Shown here piece by piece: positions 30,558 through 38,571 of a stretch of DNA of 64,000 nucleotides; position 1 is the stretch's first letter, and each line of letters begins with the position of its first letter. Both the position numbers and the translations under genes were made by a program. Below the pieces are notes generated by a model. It worked only from the letters and a program-made list of their open reading frames with translations, was not told where the DNA came from and searched no databases. The stretch spans positions 1-64,000 of the forward strand of contig NZ_JARWOV010000108.1 in assembly GCF_029868855.1 (NCBI RefSeq), in the 5' to 3' direction. This DNA comes from Nocardia carnea. GTDB lineage: Bacteria; Actinomycetota; Actinomycetes; Mycobacteriales; Mycobacteriaceae.

Positions 30558-31976
30558 GTGATGCGACGGACGAAGATTGTGTGCACCCTCGGCCCGGCCA
30601 CTGCCACCGAGGAACGTATTCGAGAGCTCGTCGAAAGCGGTATGGACGTCGCCCGGCTGAATTTCAGCCACGGCGAGCACTCCGACCACGCCGAAAACTA
30701 CAAGAAGGTGCGGCAGGCCTGCGAAGATCTCGGCCGCGCCGTCGGTATTCTCGCCGATCTCCAAGGCCCCAAGATCCGGCTGGGGCGTTTCGCCGAGGAA
30801 CGCACCATCTGGGCGACCGGTGAGGTCGTCCGCATCACCGTCGACGATATCGTCGGTGATCACGACCGCGTCTCCACCACCTACAAACAGCTCGCCGCCG
30901 ATGCCAAATCCGGTGACCGGCTGCTCGTCGACGACGGCAAGGTCGGGCTCGAGGTGATCCGCGTCGAAGGCAACGACGTGGTGTGCGAGGTGACCGAGGG
31001 CGGCCCGGTCAGCAACAACAAAGGTGTATCGCTGCCGGGGATGGATGTCTCGGTTCCGGCGCTCTCCGAAAAGGACATCGAGGATCTGGAATTCGCTCTG
31101 AACCTGGGCGTGGACTTCATCGCGCTCTCGTTCGTCCGCTCGCCCTCGGATATCGAGCTCGTCCACGATGTGATGGACCGCGTCGGCCGCCGGGTCCCGG
31201 TGATCGGCAAACTGGAGAAGCCCGAGGCGATCGACAACCTCGAGGCCGTGGTCCTGGCCTTCGACGCGGTGATGGTGGCCCGCGGCGACCTCGGTGTCGA
31301 ACTGCCGCTCGAGCAGGTGCCGATCGTGCAGAAGCGTGCGATTCAGATGGCCCGCGAGAACGCGAAACCGGTGATCGTCGCGACCCAGATGCTCGAATCC
31401 ATGATCGAGAATTCGCGGCCCACCCGCGCCGAGGCTTCCGATGTGGCCAATGCGGTGCTCGACGGAGCCGACGCGGTGATGCTGTCCGGTGAGACCTCGG
31501 TCGGTAAATATCCGATCGAGACCGTGCGCACCATGGCGCGCATCGTGCACGCGGTGGAAACCGAATCCACCAGTGTGCCGCCCCTGACGCATACACCGCG
31601 CACCAAACGCGGGGTCATCTCCTACGCCGCCCGCGATATCGGGGAACGGCTCAACGCCAAGGCGCTGGTGGCATTCACCCAGTCCGGCGATACGGTCCGT
31701 CGCCTGGCCCGCCTGCACACCCCGCTACCGCTGCTGGCGTTCACCCCCCTGTCGGAGGTGCGCAGCCAGCTGGCGCTCACCTGGGGTACCGAAACCTTCA
31801 TCGTGCCCACCGTGGACAGCACGGACGCGATGATCAAACAGGTCGATCAGGCGCTGCTGAGCATGAACCGCTACCGCAAGGGTGACCTCGTGGTCATCGT
31901 GGCGGGTTCCCCACCGGGTACCGTCGGATCCACGAATCTGATCCACGTGCACCGTATCGGCGAGGAGGACCACTGA
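30558..31976 (+). CDS. pyk: pyruvate kinase
   Basis: Converts PEP and ADP to pyruvate and ATP. 472 residues with RRTKIVCTLGPA, NFSHGEH, DLQGPKIR, the catalytic IGKLEKPEAIDN, MVARGDLGVE and SGETSVGKYP in order, then the C-terminal allosteric domain (FTQSGDTVRRLA). The start is GTG 30558 if leaderless, or ATG 30561. The stop overlaps a 9-codon mini-ORF leading to the thioesterase gene. Confidence 0.95.
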   Translation: MMRRTKIVCTLGPATATEERIRELVESGMDVARLNFSHGEHSDHAENYKKVRQACEDLGRAVGILADLQGPKIRLGRFAEERTIWATGEVVRITVDDIVGDHDRVSTTYKQLAADAKSGDRLLVDDGKVGLEVIRVEGNDVVCEVTEGGPVSNNKGVSLPGMDVSVPALSEKDIEDLEFALNLGVDFIALSFVRSPSDIELVHDVMDRVGRRVPVIGKLEKPEAIDNLEAVVLAFDAVMVARGDLGVELPLEQVPIVQKRAIQMARENAKPVIVATQMLESMIENSRPTRAEASDVANAVLDGADAVMLSGETSVGKYPIETVRTMARIVHAVETESTSVPPLTHTPRTKRGVISYAARDIGERLNAKALVAFTQSGDTVRRLARLHTPLPLLAFTPLSEVRSQLALTWGTETFIVPTVDSTDAMIKQVDQALLSMNRYRKGDLVVIVAGSPPGTVGSTNLIHVHRIGEEDH

Positions 31977-32005
31977 TGCCGAGCAAACCCGGAGTCGCCC
32001 GGTGA
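31976..32005 (+). other. nine-codon relay mini-ORF between pyk and tesB
   Basis: ATG at 31976 shares its A with the pyk stop (TGATG) and has GAGGAGG inside the pyk end as ribosome site. It reads nine codons (MPSKPGVAR) and stops at TGA 32003-32005, which overlaps the tesB GTG start as GTGA. The arrangement would hand ribosomes from pyk to tesB. It may be chance, since tesB has its own GGAG at 31991-31994. Confidence 0.35.
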
Positions 32006-32895
32006 GCGCGCCCGTCGACGAGACCGTCACCGACCGGCACCGTGATCTCGACACCCTGCTGGAGCTGCTGGACCTCGAGGAGGTGTCCGAGGATGTGTTC
32101 CGCGGGCACCATCCGGAGAAGGTCGCCAGCCGCACCTTCGGCGGACAGCTGGTTTCGCAGGCGGTGATCGCCGCCGGTCGCACGGCCGGGGACCGGCCGA
32201 TCCATGTGCTCAACGCCCATTTCGTGCGGGGCGGCGATGTGAAGAAACCCATCGAATACCACGTCGAACGGCATCGTGACGGCCGGGCGTTCGCCAACCG
32301 CACCGTCACCGCGGTGCAGGACGGCCAGGAACTGTTCGTCATGCTGGCCTCCTTCCAGGAATGGGGCAAGGGGCTCGAACACGCCCACGAACGGCCGGAC
32401 GTGCCGGATCCGGAGACGCTGCCGCGGATCCAGGAAAGTTTCGCCGGGTTCGAGGACAAGCTGGAGATGTTCGTCAACGCTCCGCATCCGATCGATATGC
32501 GCTACACCAACGATCCGGCCTGGATCCTCAAGGGCACGGGCGAGAAGTTGAACCACAACCGCGTGTGGATGCGCGCCGACGGCACCCTGCCCGACGATCC
32601 GCTGATCCATGTGGCCGCGCTGAGCTACTCCTCCGACACCACGGTGCTGGATTCGATCATCACCACCCACGGGCTGTCGTGGGGCCTGGACCGGATCGTC
32701 GCCGCCACGGTGAACCATTCCATCTGGTTCCACCGTCCGTTCCGGTTCGACGAATGGGCGCTGTACGCCACCGAATCCCCCGTGGCCGCGGGCTCACGGG
32801 GGCTGGCCACCGGGCGTTTCTACTCCCGGTCGGGCGATCTGCTGGCCACCACCGTGCAGGAAGGCGTTATCCGCCATTTCCCGGCGCGGCGCTGA
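32002..32895 (+). CDS. tesB: acyl-CoA thioesterase II
   Basis: Double hot-dog thioesterase of 297 residues hydrolysing acyl-CoA to free acid and CoA. FRGHHPEKVASRTFGGQLVSQA opens the first fold; the second fold has VAALSYSSDTTVLDSI with the catalytic Asp, then HSIWFHRPFRFDEWALY and the C-terminal QEGVIR. GTG 32002 is the conserved start. It follows pyk, as in M. tuberculosis (tesB1), and is probably cotranscribed. Confidence 0.94.
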   Translation: MSAPVDETVTDRHRDLDTLLELLDLEEVSEDVFRGHHPEKVASRTFGGQLVSQAVIAAGRTAGDRPIHVLNAHFVRGGDVKKPIEYHVERHRDGRAFANRTVTAVQDGQELFVMLASFQEWGKGLEHAHERPDVPDPETLPRIQESFAGFEDKLEMFVNAPHPIDMRYTNDPAWILKGTGEKLNHNRVWMRADGTLPDDPLIHVAALSYSSDTTVLDSIITTHGLSWGLDRIVAATVNHSIWFHRPFRFDEWALYATESPVAAGSRGLATGRFYSRSGDLLATTVQEGVIRHFPARR

Positions 32896-32910
32896 CCGCC
32901 GCCCGGTGGT

Positions 32911-33318
32911 TCAGAGCCGCTCGGCCGATAACGGCTCGAGATCGACATCGGTGCGCTGCTCGGCGCTGAGCGTGAACGGTGCCCCGGGGCCGAGTTCGTC
33001 CAGGCCCCGCAGCAACCGATGCTCCAGCGCATCGATGTAGCCGTCGGTCAGTTCGGCCGGATCACCGACCAGGCTCAGCGCGATCTCGAACGTCGCATGT
33101 CCGTGGGGTTCCGCGCCGGGATTTCCCGCGCGCCAGCGGCTGTCGAATTCCCGGTGGCGCGAATCGTCCTCGGCGACCGGCAGGGTGAAGCGCCATGCGC
33201 AGACCTCACCGTCGTCGAGATGTTCGGCCAGATCCTTGCGTACGGATTCGACGAGTCTGTCCAGGGTTTCCGGGGTCACATAAACATGAAGCGAAACATC
33301 CGAAATGCGTTTCGGCAT
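32911..33318 (-). CDS. conserved hypothetical protein
   Basis: 135 residues, acidic, with no membrane segment. The start MPKRISDVSLHVYVTPETLDRLVESVRKDLAEHL suggests an alpha/beta fold, and the middle has WRFTLPVAEDDSRHREFDSRW. I do not recognise the family. It is convergent with tesB (15-base gap) and 127 bases from the phosphatase gene. Confidence 0.6.
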   Translation of the reverse strand: MPKRISDVSLHVYVTPETLDRLVESVRKDLAEHLDDGEVCAWRFTLPVAEDDSRHREFDSRWRAGNPGAEPHGHATFEIALSLVGDPAELTDGYIDALEHRLLRGLDELGPGAPFTLSAEQRTDVDLEPLSAERL

Positions 33319-33445
33319 GCGCCATTCCTGTCGTGTGTCGAACCTGCAACGGCATGGGATTCTCGATGTTCCGGACCGCGAGTGTAGTGCGCTCGGCCGG
33401 GAAAGTCAGACTCCGAGTCGGTATCGTTGTCCGATCGCTGAACAA

Positions 33446-34072
33446 TCACGCGTACCAGCCGTTGTGCTGGGCGGCCACCAGCGGGGACAACCGGGCCGGT
33501 GACGGGGCCGGTTGCACCACCAGCGGCGGCCGTCCCCACTGCCGTTCGGTGGGCGTGCTCACCGGCGCCAGCGCCACCAGCAACGGCACCAGCGCATCGG
33601 CGATCTTGTCGCCGACCTCGCAATACGCCTTCGCCGAAAGTCCCACCGGATCGGCGATGTTCTCCCGCCCGACCAGGGACAGGTTGTGCCGGCTGCGATG
33701 CAGTTCGGCCACGCTACGCGCCCCGGTGACCCGCGCGATCCGATACGCCTCCAGCAAGGTGAACGTCCGCGACCCCGCCGCCGCCATCTCCGCGACCTCA
33801 TCCCTGATGTTCTCAGTCATGGTGAGGACCAGATCCGCGCGATCGATATGCTGGGGTTCGAGTTTTCGGGCCCGGAAATTACTCGGGTCCCCGCCCAAAC
33901 CGGTGATGGCCTCGGCAGCCCGTGGTTCCACCGGAAATCCCACCAGGGCCCGGGTACCGGCGCTTTCGGCGGTGATCCCGGTCAGCCGGTATTCGACCGC
34001 GATGGAACGGGTGAGTCGTTCGGCGATCACCGAACGGCACACATTGCCATTGCAGACGAACAGGATGTGCAT
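33446..34072 (-). CDS. low-molecular-weight protein tyrosine phosphatase family protein
   Basis: 208 residues starting MHILFVCNGNVCRSVIAERL. The P-loop CNGNVCRS is the CX5R(S) active site, and NIADPVG near residue 150 supplies the general-acid DP motif, so it should hydrolyse phosphotyrosine or related substrates. It carries a C-terminal extension of about 40 residues rich in Pro beyond the usual ~150. The frame runs further 5' to 34150, but ATG 34072 begins the conserved domain. Confidence 0.87.
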   Translation of the reverse strand: MHILFVCNGNVCRSVIAERLTRSIAVEYRLTGITAESAGTRALVGFPVEPRAAEAITGLGGDPSNFRARKLEPQHIDRADLVLTMTENIRDEVAEMAAAGSRTFTLLEAYRIARVTGARSVAELHRSRHNLSLVGRENIADPVGLSAKAYCEVGDKIADALVPLLVALAPVSTPTERQWGRPPLVVQPAPSPARLSPLVAAQHNGWYA

Positions 34073-34263
34073 GCGGCTACGGTAATTCGCCCGCGACCTG
34101 CACAGAACCGGTGTTCGTACAAAATCACATCCCCACTCCGATGAATTCATCCGCCCTTAGCGTGGCGTTTCTCTGCCCGTTCGGGCGGCCGGGGACGGAG
34201 ATATGCCCGGGTATTCGGTGAAATTCGCTCGCCGACCGCGCCGTTCGGCGTCACGCTCTACAC

Positions 34264-34857
34264 ATGCACGAACCGCAACACGAGATCCGCGCGCTCTACA
34301 ACGCATCCACCATCACGGTCTACCAGGCATACTCCCCGGTTATCGGTCGGCCTGCCATTCGCGAGGGCCGGTTCCCTACGGCATGGAAACGGGAACGGAT
34401 GACGTGGATCAAGCCGTCGTTTCTGTGGATGATGTACCGCTGCGGCTGGGGTACGAAGCCGGATCAAGAGACAGTCCTCGCCGTGGAGATCTCACGCAGC
34501 GGCTTCGAATGGGCACTGCGGCATGCATGCCTGTCGACCTATAAGCCTGGGCTGCATTCCGACCGCAGTACCTGGCAGCGTCAGCTGAAGTGCTCTCCTG
34601 CTCGCGTCCAGTGGGATCCCGAACGGGACCTGCAGCTGCGGCCCATGCCTTACCGTTCGCTGCAACTCGGGCTCTGTGGCGAAGCCGTAGGGCGCTACGC
34701 GGACGAGTGGACAGTCGATATCAGCGACGTGACTCCGCTCGCCCGCGAAATTCGTGCACTGGTGAGCGTCGGCGACTTCGACTCTGCTGCTCGACTCCTG
34801 CCTCAGGAGCGTCCCTATCCCGTCGTGGGCGAGATCCTGACACATCTGCGTCCGTGA
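34264..34857 (+). CDS. DUF4291 family protein
   Basis: 197 residues. HEIRALYNASTITVYQAYSPVIG and KRERMTWIKPSFLWMMYRCGW are the diagnostic blocks of DUF4291, a widely scattered family of unknown function. Base composition is visibly less GC-biased than the flanking backbone genes, and codon choice is more relaxed. With the integrase tail and tRNA-Leu just downstream, it looks like cargo of a small integrated element. No ribosome site is obvious before ATG 34264. Confidence 0.85.
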   Translation: MHEPQHEIRALYNASTITVYQAYSPVIGRPAIREGRFPTAWKRERMTWIKPSFLWMMYRCGWGTKPDQETVLAVEISRSGFEWALRHACLSTYKPGLHSDRSTWQRQLKCSPARVQWDPERDLQLRPMPYRSLQLGLCGEAVGRYADEWTVDISDVTPLAREIRALVSVGDFDSAARLLPQERPYPVVGEILTHLRP

Positions 34858-34909
34858 CTGCGACCCCACAGCCGATCCGACCGCGAACAGCGAAGAGATC
34901 GGCCGGCGC

Positions 34910-35047
34910 GGCAGTGTTGGATTTGTGACTGCGGCTGTGTTCCCCCTCGGTCTGTACGGGCATCTGTTTCCCGACGACCTGGATGCGGTGGCGGACGGAA
35001 TGGACTCCGGCGCGTGGGCTGCTGCGGACTCTCTGCGGACTGCGTGA
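34910..35047 (+). pseudogene. C-terminal remnant of tyrosine recombinase (integrase)
   Basis: The plus strand reads LYGHLFPDDLDAVADGMD and then AAADSLRTA before TGA 35045-35047. This is the characteristic end of actinobacterial phage and island integrases, including the nucleophile tyrosine of the YGHLF motif at codon 34955. Upstream codons (GSVGFVTAAVFPLG) only loosely resemble the preceding helix, and the catalytic Arg/His regions are missing. The remnant ends 43 bases from the tRNA-Leu 3' end, where an attL-side integrase is expected. Confidence 0.68.
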
Positions 35048-35070
35048 GGGTGGGAGAGATGGCCGGGAAT

Positions 35071-35077
35071 AAAAAAC
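35071..35077 (-). terminator. T-tract downstream of tRNA-Leu
   Basis: On the minus strand a run of six T follows the tRNA 3' end by about a dozen bases, with a short CACC/GGTG pairing before it. Probable terminator of the tRNA transcript. Confidence 0.4.
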
Positions 35078-35089
35078 ACCGTCCGACCT

Positions 35090-35176
35090 TGGTGCCGAGT
35101 GTGGGACTCGAACCCACACGTCCTTTCGGACAACGGTTTTTGAGACCGTCGCGTCTGCCAGTTCCGCCAACTCGGC
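35090..35176 (-). tRNA. tRNA-Leu (anticodon CAA), CCA encoded
   Basis: Reading the minus strand from 35176: acceptor GCCGAGT pairs with ACTCGGC near the 3' end. The anticodon stem ACGGT/ACCGT encloses the loop CTCAAAA, giving CAA, which reads UUG. A long variable arm (TGTCCGAAAGGACG) marks class II Leu. The T arm GGGTTCGAGTCCC is canonical, and CCA is encoded at 35092-35090. An integrase remnant abuts the 3' end, so the gene has been used as an attachment site. Confidence 0.95.
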
Positions 35177-35395
35177 GCACCGGGTGCAAATGATAGCCCG
35201 CGTCGGCCGGATCGCCGAATTCCGGGTCGGGTGCGGGGACGGGAGGGGCGGTAAGCAGGGTAAATGCGACGGCGTTCCTGGTGAACGGTAGTCTCTACAC
35301 CACCCGATCGCGTGACGGCGGATCGACGGCCGGGATCGGTGTCGATCCGCCGTCCGCGATATCGGGACGAGGCATCGGAACCAGAGGGGTCGTTT
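35177..35395. other. intergenic region between tRNA-Leu and pdtaR
   Basis: About 220 bases holding divergent promoters for the tRNA and pdtaR. No coding frame stands out. AGAGGGG near 35382-35388 serves as the pdtaR ribosome site. Confidence 0.4.
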
Positions 35396-35992
35396 ATGGG
35401 CACTAGTGCGGACGCCGCGGCGAAACGTGTGGTTGTCGCCGAGGACGAGGCGTTGATCCGGATGGATCTGGTGGAGATGCTGACCGAGGAGGGCTACCAG
35501 GTCGTCGGGGAAGCCGGGGACGGACAGCAGGCCGTCGATCTGGCGGTGGAGCACCGGCCCGATCTGGTGATCATGGATGTGAAGATGCCGCGCCGCGACG
35601 GGATCGATGCGGCGGCCGAGATCGCGTCGAAACGGGTTGCGCCCGTGGTGATCCTGACGGCGTTCAGTCAGCGGGACCTGGTGGAGCGGGCGCGCGATGC
35701 CGGCGCCATGGCCTACCTCGTGAAACCGTTCACGAAGTCGGATCTGGTACCGGCGATCGAGTTGGCGGCGAGCCGGTTCCACGAGATCACGGCGTTGGAG
35801 AGCGAAGTCGCCAGTCTCGGGGAGCGGCTGGAGACCCGCAAGCTCGTCGAGCGGGCCAAGGGGGTCCTGATGCAGACGCAGGGGTTGAGCGAACCGCAGG
35901 CGTTCAAATGGATTCAGCGCACCGCGATGGATCGCCGCACCACGATGAAGGCGGTGGCGGAGGTCGTGCTGGAGAATCTCGCGCCGCAGTAG
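35396..35992 (+). CDS. pdtaR: ANTAR-domain response regulator PdtaR
   Basis: 198 residues: a receiver domain with acidic pair in VVVAEDEALIR, phospho-acceptor Asp61 in LVIMDVKMP and LVKPF, then a C-terminal ANTAR RNA-binding domain (LVERAKGVLMQTQGLSEPQAFKWIQRTAMD, about 140-190). ANTAR proteins bind paired hexaloop hairpins to prevent termination. Orthologous in place and architecture to M. tuberculosis Rv1626, partner of kinase PdtaS, which is not in this window. ATG 35396 follows AGAGGGG; the 28 codons before it are not conserved. Confidence 0.94.
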   Translation: MGTSADAAAKRVVVAEDEALIRMDLVEMLTEEGYQVVGEAGDGQQAVDLAVEHRPDLVIMDVKMPRRDGIDAAAEIASKRVAPVVILTAFSQRDLVERARDAGAMAYLVKPFTKSDLVPAIELAASRFHEITALESEVASLGERLETRKLVERAKGVLMQTQGLSEPQAFKWIQRTAMDRRTTMKAVAEVVLENLAPQ

Positions 35993-36111
35993 ACGGCCCG
36001 CTCGACGGCGGTACGTTCTCGGCCGGTAGGACGCTTTTACCGGCCCGAAACAAAACTCGGGCGAGAATCCGCGACGAGATCATCGCGATGATCCGAATGT
36101 CACACGGGATC

Positions 36112-36130
36112 AACATACCGGCGTTATGTT
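36112..36130. promoter_or_regulatory. inverted repeat upstream of liv operon
   Basis: AACATA, seven bases, TATGTT. A third AACATA half-site occurs at 36182-36187 next to the ribosome site of the binding-protein gene. Candidate operator; no regulator gene is adjacent. Confidence 0.35.
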
Positions 36131-36197
36131 TCTCACAGGTCGGCGTAGTCGGCTGCCCCGGTCGGCCGGGGATTGATGAGGAACATAGGGGTAGATC

Positions 36198-37442
36198 GTG
36201 TTCGGTTCGACATGGTCGGGTAAGCCGCGGCGAAGCCGCCGAGTACGCGGGATTCTGGCGGTCGGCGCTGCGGCCGCATTGGTTCTGACGGGGTGCGGGG
36301 ACAAATCCGCCAGTGATCCGGAGGGGTCCGGTGCCGGCGGACTCTCCATCAAGCCGTTGATGCAGATCGATGCCGCCGGCAAGGAGGTTCCGGCAGCCGA
36401 CGCCGCCGCCGCGGCCGATCCGGCGGGTGACGGTAAGGCGACCTGTCCGCCGACCACGTCGATCGCCATGGCCGGTGCGCTGACCGGCCCGGACGCGGCG
36501 CTCGGTATCAATATCGTCAACGGTGTACGGCTGGCGATCGATCAGCACAACAAAGCGAATCCGGGCTGTCAGATCCAGGTGAAGCCGTTCGACACCGAGG
36601 GCGATCCGCAAAAGGCCAGCCAGGTGATTCCGCAGATCGTGAACGATCCGTCGATCATCGGTGTGGTCGGCCCCGCGTTCTCCGGGGAAACCAAGGCCAC
36701 CGGGCAGATCCTCAGTGATGCCGGGCTGGTCGCGGTGTCGTCGTCGGCCACCAATGCGACCCTGACGCAGAACGGCTGGAAGACCTTCTTCCGCGGTCTG
36801 GCCAACGACGATGTGCAGGGCCCGTCGGTGGCCAAGTACCTGGTCGATACGGCCGGCTACAAGAAGGTGTGCGTGGTTCAGGACAACACCGATTACGGTG
36901 TCGGGCTGGCGAAGAGCATCACCGCGGGGCTGGGCGGGGCTGCCGATCCGGCGTGCGCGGCCAGTATCAAGAAGGGTGACAAGGATTTCTCCGCCACCGT
37001 CACCAAGATCGCCAACGCGCAGCCGGACGCGATCTTCTACTCGGGCTATTACGCCGAAGCGGCGCCGCTGGTGCAGCAGCTGCGGGACGGCAATGTGGAA
37101 GCGACCTTCGTATCCGCTGATGGCACCAACGATCCGCAGTTCGTCAGCCAGGCAGGTGACGCGGCGACCGGTGCGGTGCTGTCCTGCCCGTGCGGTCCGG
37201 GACCGGCGGAATTCGCCACCGCCTACGAGGAGCTGCACGGCCAGGCTCCGGGCGTGTACTCCGTGGAGGCCTACGATCTGGCCACCATCCTCGCGACCGG
37301 TATCGACGCCGGCGAACTGACCCGCCCCGACCTGCTGGAATACGTCCGCGGCTACGACGGTGACGGCCTCGCCCGCCACTACAAGTGGGACGCGGACGGG
37401 GAACTGTCCTCCGCGATGATCTGGGTGTACGAGGTCGACTGA
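36198..37442 (+). CDS. livJ: branched-chain amino acid ABC transporter substrate-binding lipoprotein
   Basis: 414 residues with an N-terminal export signal ending in lipobox LTGC (cysteine about residue 33), so it is a lipoprotein processed by Lgt. The periplasmic-binding-protein type I fold shows IAMAGALTGPDAALG, GVRLAIDQHN, VVGPAFSGET, VSSSATN and VCVVQDNTDYG. First gene of livJ-H-M-G-F. GTG 36198 is preceded by AGGGG. The precise ligand (Leu, Ile, Val or other) is inferred from family and operon. Confidence 0.9.
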   Translation: MFGSTWSGKPRRSRRVRGILAVGAAAALVLTGCGDKSASDPEGSGAGGLSIKPLMQIDAAGKEVPAADAAAAADPAGDGKATCPPTTSIAMAGALTGPDAALGINIVNGVRLAIDQHNKANPGCQIQVKPFDTEGDPQKASQVIPQIVNDPSIIGVVGPAFSGETKATGQILSDAGLVAVSSSATNATLTQNGWKTFFRGLANDDVQGPSVAKYLVDTAGYKKVCVVQDNTDYGVGLAKSITAGLGGAADPACAASIKKGDKDFSATVTKIANAQPDAIFYSGYYAEAAPLVQQLRDGNVEATFVSADGTNDPQFVSQAGDAATGAVLSCPCGPGPAEFATAYEELHGQAPGVYSVEAYDLATILATGIDAGELTRPDLLEYVRGYDGDGLARHYKWDADGELSSAMIWVYEVD

Positions 37443-37533
37443 CCGCTGCGCGAGCGGTACGCGCACCGGACGGGATCCGGGCGCGTACCGCTCGCTGCCC
37501 CGGTGCGGATCCGATGATGAGGGCGGATAGCCA

Positions 37534-38571
37534 ATGACAGCAGCCATTGCGGCCGATGCGGTCGTCTGGGCGCAGGGATCGATCGATTTCAACTACGAGG
37601 GGGTCATAGATCAGTTCTGGCGGCTGACCGTCGACGGACTGTCCTACGGTGCGATCTACGCGCTGGTGGCCGTGGGATACACCCTGGTCTACGGGGTGCT
37701 CCGGCTGATCAACTTCGCCCACTCCGAAGTGTTCATGCTCGGGATGTTCGGCCAGTACGTGGGCCTGATGCTGCTGGGCTTCGCGCCGAGCGGTAACGCC
37801 TACAGTGAGGGCATCGTGCTCACGGTCGTCTATCTCGGGGTGGCCATGCTGATCGGTATGGCGGTGTCCGGGGCGGCCGCGGTCGGATTGGAACGTGTCG
37901 CCTATCGGCCGTTGCGGCGCCGCGGCGCGAAACCGCTGACCTTCCTGATCACCGCGATCGGTATGTCGTTCGTACTGCAGGAGTTCGTGCATTTCGTGCT
38001 GCCGGAACTGTGGCCGGGTCTCGGTGGCAACAACGCCCAGCAGCAGATCACTCTGGTCGAACCCGAAACGCAGTTCACCATTGCCGGCGCAGAGGTCACC
38101 AATGTGACCCTCGTGATCGTGGTGGCGGCGGTGGCGCTGGCGATTCTGGCCGAGGTGCTGATCAATCGCACCCGGTTCGGCCGCGGTATCCGCGCGGTGG
38201 CCCAGGATCCCGATACCGCGACCCTGATGGGTGTTTCGCGGGAGCGGGTCATCATGCTCACATTCCTCATCGGCGGCTTGCTGGCCGGCGCCGCCGCCAT
38301 GCTGTACGTGATGAAGATTCCGCATGCCGTGATCTTCAACGGCGGTTTCATCCTGGGTATCAAGGCTTTTGCCGCTGCCGTCCTCGGCGGCATCGGCAAT
38401 TTGCGCGGGGCGTTGCTGGGTGGACTGCTGCTCGGCCTGGTGGAGAACTACGGGCAGATGCTGTTCGGCACCGAATGGCGCGATGTGGTGGCCTTCCTGG
38501 TGCTAGTGCTGGTGCTGTTCTTCCGGCCGACCGGCATCCTGGGGGAGAGTCTCGGAAGGGCGCGCACATGA
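37534..38571 (+). CDS. livH: branched-chain amino acid ABC transporter permease LivH
   Basis: 345-residue multi-helix inner-membrane permease. GLSYGAIYALVAVGYTLVYGVLRLINFAHSEVFMLG is the LivH entry signature; AVAQDPDTATLMGVSRERVI is the coupling loop contacting the ATPases. It ends in LVLFFRPTGILGE. Stop overlaps livM by ATGA. Confidence 0.94.
   Translation: MTAAIAADAVVWAQGSIDFNYEGVIDQFWRLTVDGLSYGAIYALVAVGYTLVYGVLRLINFAHSEVFMLGMFGQYVGLMLLGFAPSGNAYSEGIVLTVVYLGVAMLIGMAVSGAAAVGLERVAYRPLRRRGAKPLTFLITAIGMSFVLQEFVHFVLPELWPGLGGNNAQQQITLVEPETQFTIAGAEVTNVTLVIVVAAVALAILAEVLINRTRFGRGIRAVAQDPDTATLMGVSRERVIMLTFLIGGLLAGAAAMLYVMKIPHAVIFNGGFILGIKAFAAAVLGGIGNLRGALLGGLLLGLVENYGQMLFGTEWRDVVAFLVLVLVLFFRPTGILGESLGRART

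Noticed and set aside
36090-36135. GlnR box upstream of the liv operon
   Set aside because: Only partial GTNAC/GAAAC matches with wrong spacing; the AACATA repeat fits the bases better.
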